From contig NZ_AP017565.1 of NCBI RefSeq assembly GCF_003967015.1, positions 47,136 through 111,135 on the forward strand: a stretch of 64,000 nucleotides of DNA, read 5' to 3'. Both the position numbers and the translations under genes were made by a program. The notes below the pieces were generated by a model. That model did not search any database. It saw only the letters and a program-made list of their open reading frames with translations, and was not told the origin of the DNA. Below, piece after piece: positions 1 to 8,648 of this stretch. This stretch comes from Pseudanabaena sp. ABRG5-3. GTDB lineage: Bacteria; Cyanobacteriota; Cyanobacteriia; Pseudanabaenales; Pseudanabaenaceae. Position 1 is the stretch's first letter. Every line of letters begins with the position of its first letter.

Positions 1-93
1 TAAACCCGCTTCGGCAATACCAATCGTAATGAAAGCATAAAAGGAAATAGCTACGCCAATCCAGAGTGGAGGTGATTTCTTGGGAACAATCAT
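1..93 (-). CDS. MFS transporter, N-terminal fragment (runs off window)
   Basis: The first 31 codons are visible, reading MIVPKKSPPLWIGVAISFYA and then a hydrophobic segment; the rest lies beyond base 1. A basic cytosolic head followed directly by a first membrane helix fits a major facilitator transporter, but the family cannot be fixed from so little. The ATG overlaps the stop of the upstream DMT gene as ATGA, which implies translational coupling and one operon with the two YdcZ-type genes. Only the reading frame and the membrane segment are seen; the MFS call is inference. Confidence 0.5.
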   Translation of the reverse strand, partial: MIVPKKSPPLWIGVAISFYAFITIGIAEAGL

Positions 94-560
94 AGGGTAT
101 TGCGTCGATGATCTCGATCAAATTGAGTGAGGGCAACGGCAATCAATAACAAAGCGATCGCCACAATTCTCGAAGGACTAATCGGATGAGGTGTAACTCC
201 CAACCAACCCCATTGATCGATTAAAAGTGAACCGATCATTTGGCTACATACAACAGCTAGAGCCGTTGTCGTTAGTCCTAATTTGGGAATAATAATTGTG
301 TTTAGAGTGACATAGACCGCACCGAGTAAGCCGCTTAAAAATGCCCACCAAGGAACTTGAGTTAACCGATCCAGATGTTGAGTACCAAAAATCCCCAATA
401 GAATGAGAAGAGTTAGGGTTAGCGAACCCACCATGAAATTGATAGTTGCGGCGGCAATGGCAGACTTCAAAGTTATTCGCAATCGTGCATTTGCGGCTGC
501 ACCGATCGCTAAAAAGCTACCTCCCGAACTCGCCCCAATCAAAGCAATGAGCGTATCCAT
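90..560 (-). CDS. DMT transporter, YdcZ/DUF606 family (half-size)
   Basis: A 156-residue, very hydrophobic protein with about five predicted membrane helices and an acidic/basic C-terminal tail (FDRDHRRNTL). Length and pattern (N-terminal GASSGGSFLAIGAAANARLR, central VPWWAFLSGLLGAVYV) match the YdcZ/DUF606 branch of the drug/metabolite transporter superfamily, whose members are half-size and often encoded in pairs. A paralogue lies 190 bases upstream on the same strand and an MFS gene overlaps the stop, so these three are probably co-transcribed. Substrate unknown. The operon runs away from the MarR gene and its palindrome at 1303-1340, which is its likely regulator. Confidence 0.8.
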   Translation of the reverse strand: MDTLIALIGASSGGSFLAIGAAANARLRITLKSAIAAATINFMVGSLTLTLLILLGIFGTQHLDRLTQVPWWAFLSGLLGAVYVTLNTIIIPKLGLTTTALAVVCSQMIGSLLIDQWGWLGVTPHPISPSRIVAIALLLIAVALTQFDRDHRRNTL

Positions 561-600
561 AATATTTACCTAAATTATTAGCTAGCAGACATGACTATTG

Positions 601-743
601 ATGTTACGCGAGAGTTTCTAAGACCCTCACCCCCAGCCCCCTCTCCCATCAAGGGAGAGGAGGAGTAAGACTAATTTCCTTTTCCCCTCTCCCAAAATGG
701 GAGAGGGGCTAGGGGTGAGGGTCTTAGAAACTCTCGCGTAACA
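601..743. repeat. C-rich palindromic intergenic repeat (MITE-like)
   Basis: The outer arms are an inverted repeat: GATGTTACGCGAGAGTTTCT on the left is mirrored on the right, and the core is the CCCTCACCCC-AGCCCCCTCTCCC type seen at 23149-23292 and partly at 19555-19590. It has no reading frame. It lies between two YdcZ genes of one operon, so it will be transcribed and form a long hairpin. The size and structure resemble a non-autonomous palindromic element; no target duplication was resolved. Confidence 0.7.
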
Positions 744-749
744 GCAGTA

Positions 750-1241
750 TTAAGGTTGTGTAAGAAAGAAGATGGCGACAATTAACAAGCCGATCGCAAA
801 GCGACGATTGCGACTAAGGCGATGTCTGGGTAAATCTAACCAACCATGATGATCGACGATGATCCCTGCAAGGGACTGTCCGCCAACCACTAAGCCCAAA
901 GTTAGCGTAGTCCCTAGCAGCGAGGTGAAGTAAGTACTAGAACAGATATACCAAGTGCCTAGCACGCCGCCAATTAGACTCCATTTCGGTGCTTTAGAGA
1001 TCGCTGACCAATCAGGATGACCAAATTTCTGGGTTGCGATTAGTGCAACTAAAACCAATGTGCCGACGATATAGGAAATGTCCGCCGCTAAGGGAACGGA
1101 ATTTAGCGATCGGGCTAATTGGGCATTGCAACTAGCTTGAATGGGCAGAAGTACACCACTCAAGAGTGCAAGCAATAGATAGAAATAAATTTGATATCGC
1201 GAAGCGAACAAATGTAGATTTTTTAAAGGAAGGGAAGTCAT
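750..1241 (-). CDS. DMT transporter, YdcZ/DUF606 family (second half-size copy)
   Basis: A 163-residue membrane protein with about five helices. It shares the YdcZ/DUF606 layout with the gene at 90-560: small polar residues in helix 1 (PIQASCNAQLARSLNS against GAAANARLR) and a W-S-L-I-GG-V-L-G-T-W pattern in the middle. Paired YdcZ-type genes commonly form heterodimers; that is inference here. The N-terminal 20 residues before helix 1 are longer than in the partner. It is the first gene of the leftward operon, and its promoter should lie in the 1242-1383 interval, where the 38-bp palindrome sits, so control by the divergent MarR protein is likely. Confidence 0.8.
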   Translation of the reverse strand: MTSLPLKNLHLFASRYQIYFYLLLALLSGVLLPIQASCNAQLARSLNSVPLAADISYIVGTLVLVALIATQKFGHPDWSAISKAPKWSLIGGVLGTWYICSSTYFTSLLGTTLTLGLVVGGQSLAGIIVDHHGWLDLPRHRLSRNRRFAIGLLIVAIFFLTQP

Positions 1242-1302
1242 AGCAAAACAAGGGTGAAGGTTGAAAATGCAGTAGATAGAAGCCTTGTTCTGGGAAATAG
1301 TT

Positions 1303-1340
1303 TGACATCATTTATCTTTATATAAAGATAAATGATGTCA
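1303..1340. promoter_or_regulatory. Perfect 38-bp palindrome, probable MarR operator
   Basis: The left arm TGACATCATTTATCTTTAT is followed with no spacer by its exact reverse complement. It lies between the divergent marR gene (ATG at 1384) and the YdcZ operon (ATG at 1241). A related degenerate palindrome, TATCTCGACATCAAGATA, follows at about 1354-1371. MarR proteins bind palindromes overlapping divergent promoters, so this is the natural operator for both directions. Confidence 0.7.
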
Positions 1341-1383
1341 AGATAATTGTCAACTATCTCGACATCAAGATATAATTACACCT

Positions 1384-1887
1384 ATGGAAAACGACAAAAT
1401 CGACTACATTTTCGAGCAATGGCGACAGGAATCGCCGCAGTTAGATATTTCACCGCTAGGCATAGTTGGGCGCGTGCTGAGGATTGCCCGTCTGCTCGAA
1501 AAACATCGCGAAATGGTTCTGGCGGAATATGGGTTAAGTGTTTGGTCATTTGATGTCGTCACAACATTGCGGCGACAGGGAAAGCCCTATCAACTCAAAC
1601 CCACTGACTTGTATAGTTTGCTCATGCTCTCGTCAGGAGCAACGACGAACCGTATCGATCGCTTAGAACAGGATGGCATTGTCATGCGTCTACGAGATCC
1701 TAGCGATCGCCGCAGTGTGATCGTACAATTGACCCCTAAGGGGATTCAATTAGCCGATTTAGTAATTCCGATCTTGTTAAAAAGTGAGCAGGACTTACTC
1801 AGCCAGTTTGCTAATTCTGAAGAAAGGGAAACCTTCATCGCGATACTGCGCCGATTGCTAGTATCCCTTGACAATAATCTGGTATAG
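1384..1887 (+). CDS. MarR-family transcriptional regulator
   Basis: A 167-residue protein with a MarR winged helix. Helical dimerisation segments come first (residues 1-60), then the HTH (QLKPTDLYSLLMLSSGATTNRIDRLEQDGIV, residues 78-108) and the wing RLRDPSDRRSVIVQLTPKG (residues 110-128) with the family's D-x-R-D/S-R-R pattern. The ATG at 1384 is chosen because an upstream start at 1347 lies in another frame and crosses the operator region. Divergent transcription from the YdcZ pair and the palindrome at 1303-1340 suggest it represses that efflux-type operon and itself. The effector is unknown. Confidence 0.9.
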   Translation: MENDKIDYIFEQWRQESPQLDISPLGIVGRVLRIARLLEKHREMVLAEYGLSVWSFDVVTTLRRQGKPYQLKPTDLYSLLMLSSGATTNRIDRLEQDGIVMRLRDPSDRRSVIVQLTPKGIQLADLVIPILLKSEQDLLSQFANSEERETFIAILRRLLVSLDNNLV

Positions 1888-1888
1888 C

Positions 1889-2701
1889 TCAACTACCACC
1901 GATACCGTGCAAAACTAGACCCGCCAAAAAGTGGGAGAAAATCGCGTATTCTAAGCCCCAGCGCCAGTAGAGATAGCCAAAGACAATGCCTAACGTGGAA
2001 TTAAGTAAAATCGTGCGGATAACTACGATCGGGGTTAATGTCCAGATGCTTGTGGCAACGGGTAAATGCGCGATTGCAAAGATAAAAGCTGCCACCGTGA
2101 TCGCGATCCAGAAGGCTAATTTTGTCGGATGATTTTTGGTTTTCATACCACCTTTCCAAAGTAGCCAAGCAATTAGCGTCATTAAAAATAAGCGTAGGAG
2201 AATCTCTTCGGTAATGCCACCATAGAAAGCTGCTAGCAATCTCTTCCAGAGATCGATTTTTAAGGAAGTAGATGTAGATGTCTGCGGCATGAGGGGCTGA
2301 AATAATAACGCGAGAACTACTAAAATTGCACCGCCGAGTATGCCACTAACTAGAGATAGTCTTAGTCCTATTTTCGAGACTTTGGGTAATTTCGCGCCAT
2401 AAACAAAAGCACGGGCAAAGGGCGTATCTAGTCCAAGCGATTGCCCTAAACGTAAGCCAATCCAGCTTAAAAAGAACATCAAAACTGCCGACTGTATCGC
2501 GCCAGCGATCGCTAAAATTGGCAAAGGAACAGGTGGAGTTGTGGAAGGTGACATGAGCGACAAGATATAGGGAAATCCTGCGAGGGTTCCGAATCCGCCT
2601 AAGATTGCCCAAAATAATGCGAGACGGATATTTTTATTGTTTTGGTTGTTTTTATGGGTAGCGGAATGGGTGGATTGATGATTAGTGGAATGGATATTCA
2701 T
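1889..2701 (-). CDS. CPBP-family intramembrane metalloprotease
   Basis: A 270-residue membrane protein with about seven hydrophobic segments. It has the three CPBP/CAAX-protease motifs: EEILLRLFL (EExxxR, about residues 167-175), FAIAHLP (FxxxH, about residue 212) and a C-terminal helix with SHFLAG (H near residue 259). These conserved Glu and His residues form the glutamate/metal active site of the Rce1-like ABI family. The N-terminal 25 residues are an N/H/S-rich polar tail. It is convergent with marR, the two stops being two bases apart. Members process prenylated proteins or bacteriocins in some organisms; the substrate here is unknown. Confidence 0.85.
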   Translation of the reverse strand: MNIHSTNHQSTHSATHKNNQNNKNIRLALFWAILGGFGTLAGFPYILSLMSPSTTPPVPLPILAIAGAIQSAVLMFFLSWIGLRLGQSLGLDTPFARAFVYGAKLPKVSKIGLRLSLVSGILGGAILVVLALLFQPLMPQTSTSTSLKIDLWKRLLAAFYGGITEEILLRLFLMTLIAWLLWKGGMKTKNHPTKLAFWIAITVAAFIFAIAHLPVATSIWTLTPIVVIRTILLNSTLGIVFGYLYWRWGLEYAIFSHFLAGLVLHGIGGS

Positions 2702-2756
2702 AGTAATTATTAGGAATTTCTAGATCTAGTCTAGGCGGCGCGAAGCGATGCCCAGA

Positions 2757-4157
2757 CTACTTTTGGACAATGGGAACTGTGAACCAAAATGTCGAACCTC
2801 GTTTGGGGCTACTGATCACCCCAATTTCGCCACCGTGAGCTGAGATAATCTGACGACACATATACAGTCCTAAGCCAAGACTAAGAGATCGCCTTTGGTC
2901 ACGACCACGACTGTATAAATCAAAAAGGCGATCGCATTGTTCGAGAGGAATACCGACACCGTTATCACTGACGCTGCAACGCATCCAATCAATATTGAGC
3001 TTGTTATTTGGCTTGTTGATCGCTAATTTCCCAAACTTCTTGCGACGTTTTCCCCTTGTTTTTTGGATTACCTCAGCATCTAGGGTCAAACGTAATCCTG
3101 TCGGGTTATACTTGAGCGCATTAGAAATTAAGTTCTCATAGATGCGCCGAAATTGCAGAGAATCCACATAAATCGGCGGTAAATTATCAGGAATAACATT
3201 ATTAACAGAAGTTTTATTCTGCTGAAAAAATGGTTGAAAATCTTGGAGAATATTTGCCACTAATTCTGTTAAGAAGATAGGTTTTGGATAAATCGCAAGC
3301 CCCTGCAATTCTGTAGCATGGGTTTCTAAAAGGGAGTTGATCAAGGCAACCTGACGTTCGCCACTGGTAATCATTTGTTCTAATAATTCCTGTGGAATCA
3401 TTGCTATTGGTTCCGATGGTTTTAGAAAGCTTTTGAGAGTCATCACCGCACCTAAGACGGGATTGCGTAAATCGTGGGATACCGCATGGATAAAAGCACG
3501 TAACTGTTGCCTGAGTTCTATTTCCCGCCGCCGCGATCGCTCAAATAGAAAAGCCCCAGAATCAGCGATCGCACAAAGGACTATCGTATAAACTCCAGTC
3601 ATCAAATAATTAGCCAATAGGTCAATATTGGGATCGCGTAAACCACAGAGAAAGGCAATCAATACATATACTAAAGGCGTAATCTGACAGAGCAAATGCA
3701 GTCGCCAATGTACTGGCACAATAAAGGCTTGTAGCGAATAATAGATTAACCATAGCGAAGAATCGAGGCTGATTTTACCTTGCCATAATGAATTTATCTG
3801 CGTTGGCAAAATCACTAGGACATTGAGAATTAAAAAACACCTAACAGGATTTTGATAAACCCAACGCGATCGGCAAATGACTAAGCCAAGGGAAAAACAA
3901 ATAAGTTGAATCACCACGCTTTCTAAATAAGATTGCGATCGCGCTGCGTTAAACATCAACTTGGGATCACCCGTCGCATCGAGACTAGGGATCACAACTG
4001 TAAAGTTTAAAATTGTCACTAGAATTAAAACCGCCCAAATCGTCCAAGCGATTAGTTGAATGCGTTCCGCAAAAAACTGTTTTCGCCAAGCTAAAAATTC
4101 TGACGAAGTATTACTCTCTGGAGAAACTAGGCGTTTGACGATACGACTGAGCCTCAT
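2757..4157 (-). CDS. Membrane-bound sensor histidine kinase
   Basis: A 466-residue kinase. The N-terminal 210 residues hold about six membrane helices with no recognisable periplasmic sensor. The HisKA box is HAVSHDLRNPVLGAV (phospho-accepting His near residue 228), followed by the N box NALKYNPTG, the G1 box DNGVGIP and the G2 region LGLGLYMCRQI of the HATPase domain. HATPase is complete and ends in GSTFWFTVPI. There is no response regulator next to it, so it is an orphan kinase. The imperfect palindrome at about 2729-2758, just past the stop, could terminate transcription. Confidence 0.88.
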   Translation of the reverse strand: MRLSRIVKRLVSPESNTSSEFLAWRKQFFAERIQLIAWTIWAVLILVTILNFTVVIPSLDATGDPKLMFNAARSQSYLESVVIQLICFSLGLVICRSRWVYQNPVRCFLILNVLVILPTQINSLWQGKISLDSSLWLIYYSLQAFIVPVHWRLHLLCQITPLVYVLIAFLCGLRDPNIDLLANYLMTGVYTIVLCAIADSGAFLFERSRRREIELRQQLRAFIHAVSHDLRNPVLGAVMTLKSFLKPSEPIAMIPQELLEQMITSGERQVALINSLLETHATELQGLAIYPKPIFLTELVANILQDFQPFFQQNKTSVNNVIPDNLPPIYVDSLQFRRIYENLISNALKYNPTGLRLTLDAEVIQKTRGKRRKKFGKLAINKPNNKLNIDWMRCSVSDNGVGIPLEQCDRLFDLYSRGRDQRRSLSLGLGLYMCRQIISAHGGEIGVISSPKRGSTFWFTVPIVQK

Positions 4158-4231
4158 GTCTTTACCCTATTTACTTGATTGTGACCAACTCATTGGGGGA
4201 TCTTAGATTCTTGCTTTTATTGATTCTCTGA

Positions 4232-4444
4232 TTATTCTCTGAGACTCCAGATTAATTTTTGAGCAATCCATGCGTGATCGAGAATTGCCAAGGCTGTATC
4301 TACAGAGTATTCACCAGTGGAAGTGCTATGTAAAGCTCTACGCACAAAGGTATTTAGGCATATTTCAAGGTCAATATTTTGATAGCGATGGTTGGCGATC
4401 GCCTGACTAAAAACTAAGGGTACAGGAGTTGCGATGCTCTGCAT
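4232..4444 (-). CDS. Small hypothetical protein
   Basis: A 70-residue soluble protein that I do not recognise. It is rich in Ala, Ile and Thr, has no membrane segment and contains one short hydrophobic run (DTALAILDHAWIAQKLIW). It lies 75 bases upstream of the histidine kinase on the same strand, so it may be co-transcribed with it. Codon usage looks cyanobacterial and includes a GCGATCGCC (HIP1-like) site inside the frame. A spurious frame is possible because it is short. Confidence 0.45.
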   Translation of the reverse strand: MQSIATPVPLVFSQAIANHRYQNIDLEICLNTFVRRALHSTSTGEYSVDTALAILDHAWIAQKLIWSLRE

Positions 4445-4646
4445 AAATTTGTCTCCGACTTAGATTTGCTATCCCACAGCATCACCTCATTTAAGACTCT
4501 GACAATACCCGCGATCGTGGGATGTTGTTTATCGATTGATTCATCCAATCGGGGGAGTCGATCGACTGAGACAAAACAGGGGATTCAGAGACTAAAGCGA
4601 TCACCCTAATATGCAGTCATTCGCAAGTAACTCCTAAATAACCACC

Positions 4647-4973
4647 ATGAATACACCCATCCCTCAACCAATGGAATCAAACACTGCTCACAATCAATCA
4701 TCACGTTTCAATATTGTGGAATATCTCAAAAGATTGGGCGATTGCATTGTCGAATATTTCAACTCTCAAGCAGAGATCAAAGTTTGGCAGCGTCAAGACC
4801 GATTTGGTAACGAATACTGGGAAGTCTATGACCCTAATACCCATCGTTCTGCATCCTTTGGCTCTGAGGAAGAAGTAAGAATCTGGATTGAAGAGCTTTT
4901 CCATCAGCAACAATACAACTCTTTCTATCAATCTTCTGATTACAACTATCACCGATCTAATTCTTTTCGTTGA
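4647..4973 (+). CDS. Conserved-looking small hypothetical protein
   Basis: A 108-residue soluble protein. The middle (about residues 24-86) has a compact alternating pattern, with IKVWQRQDRFGNEYWEVYDP and then a short acidic helix EEEVRIWIEEL. This looks like a small alpha/beta fold such as those found in many cyanobacterial proteins of unknown function. The N- and C-termini are polar and low in complexity (Asn, Gln, Ser, Tyr). It is monocistronic, with about 200 bases of non-coding DNA on the left containing nothing I can name. Function unknown. Confidence 0.65.
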   Translation: MNTPIPQPMESNTAHNQSSRFNIVEYLKRLGDCIVEYFNSQAEIKVWQRQDRFGNEYWEVYDPNTHRSASFGSEEEVRIWIEELFHQQQYNSFYQSSDYNYHRSNSFR

Positions 4974-5277
4974 TTTCTATTCATTTACTACTTGCAAGCA
5001 TTTAAAGATCTTTCATTAGGAGGTTTAACAATGCTCACTTCATTTTCAATCAAGTCTTTCCCAAAGACTGGCTTGAATTAATTCCCAAAAATACAGCATA
5101 CAAATGGCAGTTGATCAACTCAAAAAACAGCCCAACTACTCAATCAAGAAATGCACCTGTTTATCCCCAGGGAGCAGAGCCGGACTCGTGATCTTAATTC
5201 TCCCTTTCTCGAAAGAGAAACGATAATAGAACTCAATCGGGATCTTCGCATAAAGCAACTCCCAATCGGATCGACAT
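4974..5277 (+). other. Intergenic stretch with strong RBS and broken short frames
   Basis: A consensus AGGAGG at 5018-5023 sits eight bases before an ATG at 5031, but that frame stops after 16 codons (5031-5081). The same frame re-opens from an ATG at 5151 to 5306, and a second frame is open between about 5036 and 5190 (DWLELIPKNTAYKWQ and onward). A good ribosome site in front of fragments in two frames suggests a decayed gene rather than empty DNA. The family is not recognised. Confidence 0.35.
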
Positions 5278-6600
5278 TCACATATTCTGAAAGTAACATC
5301 CCTTAAGTGGATCTGGTTTCTTGTCTCGCCATACCTTCAACTCCATCCCCAAAGTCACCTTGCCATAGCGCAAACAAATATCCATTCGCCCCGAACCGAT
5401 CGCATATTCCCTCTCCAAAGTCCCCCCACCATTAACCACCCGATGCAAAAATGCCATCATCACCAGATGGGGCGCAATTTCTGGATAGTTAGCACTCTTA
5501 AATAATGGCTCACCATGTTGTCGCCAGAATTTGAGAAAAGCATCAAGAAGAACTTGAGCCTTGAGACTTCCATCAGGATTTAGCCAGCTAGGTTGAATTA
5601 TCGGCAGACTTTGAGACAAAACTCTGGGAATCACTTCTCGATACATTGGGTTCGCAATTTTTAAGCCACCTTCTTGACTTCGCACCACTAAACCCAAATC
5701 CAACAAATAGCGGCGATCGTCATCTGGTGTATCTTCTAACTCTAATCCAGATAAAATTGGCTGAATCACTGCTCTGACTCGATCTTCCCGTAATCTTTCC
5801 GCAAGGCTATCCAGATGCGTATCTTGTCTCTTAATGAGTATTTCCTTCGCTTGCTTCACCAAATCAGGAGTAATGGGAATTGAAGGATCTTTCGTAATAT
5901 ATTCCACAATTTCCTTAGCGATCGCATTGACTAACCAAGGCTGACCCTGAGTCAAATGAAAAGCTAAATCAACTGCTTCAGGTGTAAATACTTGATCCGT
6001 CGCATCTGTATGTTGTTGGTAGAGCTTTCTCACGTCCTCAAGCGTAAAGTTACTCAGCGTAAAGGATCGAACTTTGATATTAAAAGGGCTAGAAGTATTT
6101 AGGCGATCGCTCCCTCCTGATGCATACTTATAATCCCGCACATCGCGCATTCCCACTAGGGCAACTGACTGCGGAAAGCCCTTTGGACGGTTAGGAAAAC
6201 CAGATCAGATTTGCCTTAATACAAAAATTAGCATTAAAGACCACTAATGGACGGGAAGATTGTTCAGCTCAGTTGCTCAAGTTTGTCCCAATTCTTGCTC
6301 CTGCTTCAGCATCTAACCACTCTTGAGGTTGCAATTCTTTGGGCAAACGAAACCTTATTGACTGCTTCCACTCCCCTAAAATAGCCAATTCTGCTGATCC
6401 CAAATCATCAGAGAAAGCCGCCCCCACCTCCAGCGACAACATCACTGCCATATATTAACCACTTGTAGTTAATTCATGAGCAAGAGACAGCATCGCGGTC
6501 GTTTTACCCACCTGCCTTGGCGCATGAATTACAAATTCTCTGCTGTGAGATATTTCTATTGCAAGTTGAGCTTTAAGTTCAGGATAATTATTTTTTGATA
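5278..6600 (-). pseudogene. Broken copy of AAA-ATPase/PD-(D/E)XK nuclease gene
   Basis: The pieces match the intact gene at 40594-42138. An N-terminal piece near 6475-6600 encodes the Walker A region (HAPRQVGKTTAM), a second runs from 6269 to 6451 (MAVMLSLEVGAAFSDDLGSA), and a third of 292 codons (5278-6156) covers the region after Walker B up to the nuclease motif (GSGRMDICLRYG...MELKVW). The Walker B stretch between about 6160 and 6270 is frameshifted. The C-terminus after DPLKG is lost and replaced by unrelated sequence. DNA identity to the intact copy is very high in places (for example the segment with GGGAGCGATCGCCTAAATAC), so the duplication or gene conversion is fairly recent. Not functional as an ATPase. 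Confidence 0.85.
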
Positions 6601-6613
6601 AATGATTGATTTG

Positions 6614-7474
6614 TTAATCACTTGAATATTTGAGATATAGCAATCGCACTTTCTCTTTGAACTTTTCCCGCACATCTTCAGGCTCAATAATTTCGCAGTC
6701 TTCTGCATAGGGCATAATTTCACGATAGAACCAAAAGGTGTTGCTGATTTTGCGGATGATTTGACGTATGGGTGGATTGCAGTCTAGCCATGTATTATCG
6801 ATGTCTTCTTCCCTTGGTTTATAGGCAAAGGCGAGATTTCCCGATAAATTAAAGGTGACGTGAATTTGATCGAGTTGTGATCGCCATTTGCCGACAATGG
6901 GAATAATCGCGGCTTCGGGTGGGATGCGATCGAGTCTGAGGGAACGATTATGTTGTAGGGCTGAAACTGTATCGGTTCTGGCAATGTCTTCACACCAACA
7001 GTCAAGATAAAGTCGCTTGTCGTGAGCGGTAACCTTAGCATAGTAGATAGAGAACTCATGGGGATACTCGGCAGCATCAAGATATTGCAAGCAAAATGGT
7101 TGTTGCTGCTTAATGTAACGATCGATGGTATGTCGCCAATTTTCAGGAGGTTTTTCGAGAAATCGCTCAATATCTCGGCGCAGAGGGTTATTTATTTCGC
7201 TACGCTCAAGTAACAGATGGGCTATGATTTGCGCTTTTTCAAGTTCGCCATAATCAACCAATAGTCTATAGGTACGAGCAAGTGATTCAATCCGATCACT
7301 TGCCCAGTCATTATTTTTTGAGATTTGGATTTGTTTGCGGGCGATCGCTTCGACTAGTTTGGAGATATTTGGGCGATCGCCCCATGTCATGCCAAGTTCG
7401 ATCGAGATCGCTTCTAAGTTAGCTTTATCGCGTTCTTTGATAGAGAGTGTAATTGATTCGCCTTTTCGTGACAC
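6614..7474 (-). CDS. WYL-domain regulator with ribbon-helix-helix-like head
   Basis: A 286-residue protein. Residues 1-50 (SITLSIKERDKANLEAISIE, then an ISKLVEAIARKQI helix) look like a ribbon-helix-helix or CopG-type DNA-binding head. The central part is a helical linker. Residues about 110-285 have the WYL-type ligand domain (FSIYYAKVTAHDKRLYLDCW; YKPREEDI; then a C-terminal helical extension). Such RHH-WYL proteins in cyanobacteria include regulators of CRISPR loci, but no cas gene or repeat array is present here. It stands alone between decayed elements, so its target is unknown. WYL domains generally sense nucleotides or nucleic-acid fragments. Confidence 0.7.
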   Translation of the reverse strand: MSRKGESITLSIKERDKANLEAISIELGMTWGDRPNISKLVEAIARKQIQISKNNDWASDRIESLARTYRLLVDYGELEKAQIIAHLLLERSEINNPLRRDIERFLEKPPENWRHTIDRYIKQQQPFCLQYLDAAEYPHEFSIYYAKVTAHDKRLYLDCWCEDIARTDTVSALQHNRSLRLDRIPPEAAIIPIVGKWRSQLDQIHVTFNLSGNLAFAYKPREEDIDNTWLDCNPPIRQIIRKISNTFWFYREIMPYAEDCEIIEPEDVREKFKEKVRLLYLKYSSD

Positions 7475-7630
7475 GGATTTCCTGAGTTTCTGCTAAAGAT
7501 ACCTATGAGTAATACTTTTGGATAGTTTCATCATAGGTCATTTCTATTCTGTAAACTAATAACAATATAAGGGACAAGCGATTAAATAAGGTACCATAAT
7601 GAGAATAGTTTCGATAGTCAATTAAGGAAA

Positions 7631-8000
7631 TGATAAATAAAGAAGTAAAGGCGACAATTTAAAGATGCCGCGAAAAAGTTGACAGGATATCGGAAAAGAG
7701 ACTTCATCACCAAGGTGATAGAGGACTACTTTAACAGTTCAGCGAGAAAAGCAGAAAGTGTGATGGGATGGAAACGGACATGCGTGGAGATAGGACTACA
7801 TGAACGCAGGACAGGACTAATTTGTGTAGATAATTATGGAGCAAGAGAAAGATATAAGAGTGAAGAAAATCAACCGAATCTAAAAGTGGATATTGAGTCA
7901 TTAGTAGATGGACAAGCGCAAGCAGATCCGAAAATGAAATCTACATTTGCCTATACGCAAGCAAGTGCCAGAGCAGTGAGAGAAGCATTGGTAATTACTC
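7631..8000 (+). pseudogene. ISAzo13-type transposase, 5' fragment with stop and frameshift
   Basis: The start MINKEVKATI is followed by an in-frame TAA (7661 region) and a one-base frame change. The frame then reads KLTGYRKRDFITKVIEDYFN, ICVDNYGARERYKSEEN and VDGQAQADPKMKSTFAYTQA, the characteristic N-terminal third of ISAzo13-like transposases. Similarity ends at about codon REALVITQ, where the sequence switches to an IS66 remnant on the other strand. No terminal repeats were found. Inactive. Confidence 0.8.
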
Positions 8001-8491
8001 AACCTATAGCAAACAGGGATTTGAGGGGATTCAAAGCGATGAGAATGGACTCAAAAGCAGAAAAGCCTTGTCTTCTTCCAGTATTGACAATGGAACGAAC
8101 AGCCGCAAATAAATCACGCCCCCAAGTAGAGCGAAACCCATTCGTAACTTTTCTAAAAATGACGCTCCAACGCAAAGCCTGTTCGCTAGAGTTATTAGTT
8201 GGTGGAATGGTGGGGTCATCCAAAAACAGGAATAAGTTTTCTCGTAACTCCAGATATCGCTTCTGTAATCTCAGTCCATCTTCTTGAGTCGGTGACAGAG
8301 CCAGAATACTGTCAAGGTCTCGATACAATCGACATCGATATTGATAGTAGAGTCAGCTAAATCCGACCATCGCCTTCGCAGCACAAAAGCTTGTAGCAGT
8401 AGCTTTTTCATCCTGCCAGAGAAAATATAGTCTCCTGCATCAATACCATACTGACAATCTCTGAGTTGATGGGCAAGACAAACTTGCCATC
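8000..8491 (-). pseudogene. IS66-family transposase (TnpC), 3' fragment
   Basis: Read on the minus strand, the frame starts abruptly at [20 protein letters not shown]. It shifts frame near 8345, then continues LDSILALSPTQEDGLRLQKR, DDPTIPPTNNSSEQALRWSV and NTGRRQGFSAFE to a stop at 7999-8001. The NNSSEQALR block with its conserved Glu and the RxxxNTGRRQG tail are diagnostic of IS66 TnpC. Only the C-terminal third is left, so no activity is expected. Its right edge abuts a bacterioferritin fragment at 8492. Confidence 0.85.
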
Positions 8492-8644
8492 GCAATTTAC
8501 GAGAGTGAGCAGGATTACCAAAGCCGCAAGATTTTGTTGGGTATTCTTACAGATACTGAAGAAGATCATGGCTATTGGCTAGAGAAGCAACTCAAGTTGA
8601 TCGAGCAACTGTGGTTACAAAATTATCTGCAATCACAAGCATAA
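8492..8644 (+). pseudogene. bfr: Bacterioferritin 3' remnant
   Basis: Fifty codons in frame, ending in TAA at 8642-8644, read [20 protein letters not shown], then [20 protein letters not shown] and LQNYLQSQA. The TEE-H motif followed by a W-LE-QL-LIE helix and the terminal QNYLQSQ are the C-terminus of bacterioferritin, including the metal-ligand region of helix D. Everything upstream has been replaced by IS66 DNA. Loss of an iron-storage gene next to a large siderophore island is notable; another intact bfr elsewhere in the genome is likely. Confidence 0.75.
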
Positions 8645-8648
8645 TACC

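Noticed and set aside
6614..7474. WYL regulator as evidence of a CRISPR-Cas locus
   Set aside because: No cas gene and no direct-repeat array is visible on either side.
7999..8287. Continuation of the plus-strand ISAzo13 frame to 8287
   Set aside because: Beyond about 8000 the protein no longer resembles a transposase; the same DNA read on the minus strand is clearly IS66.
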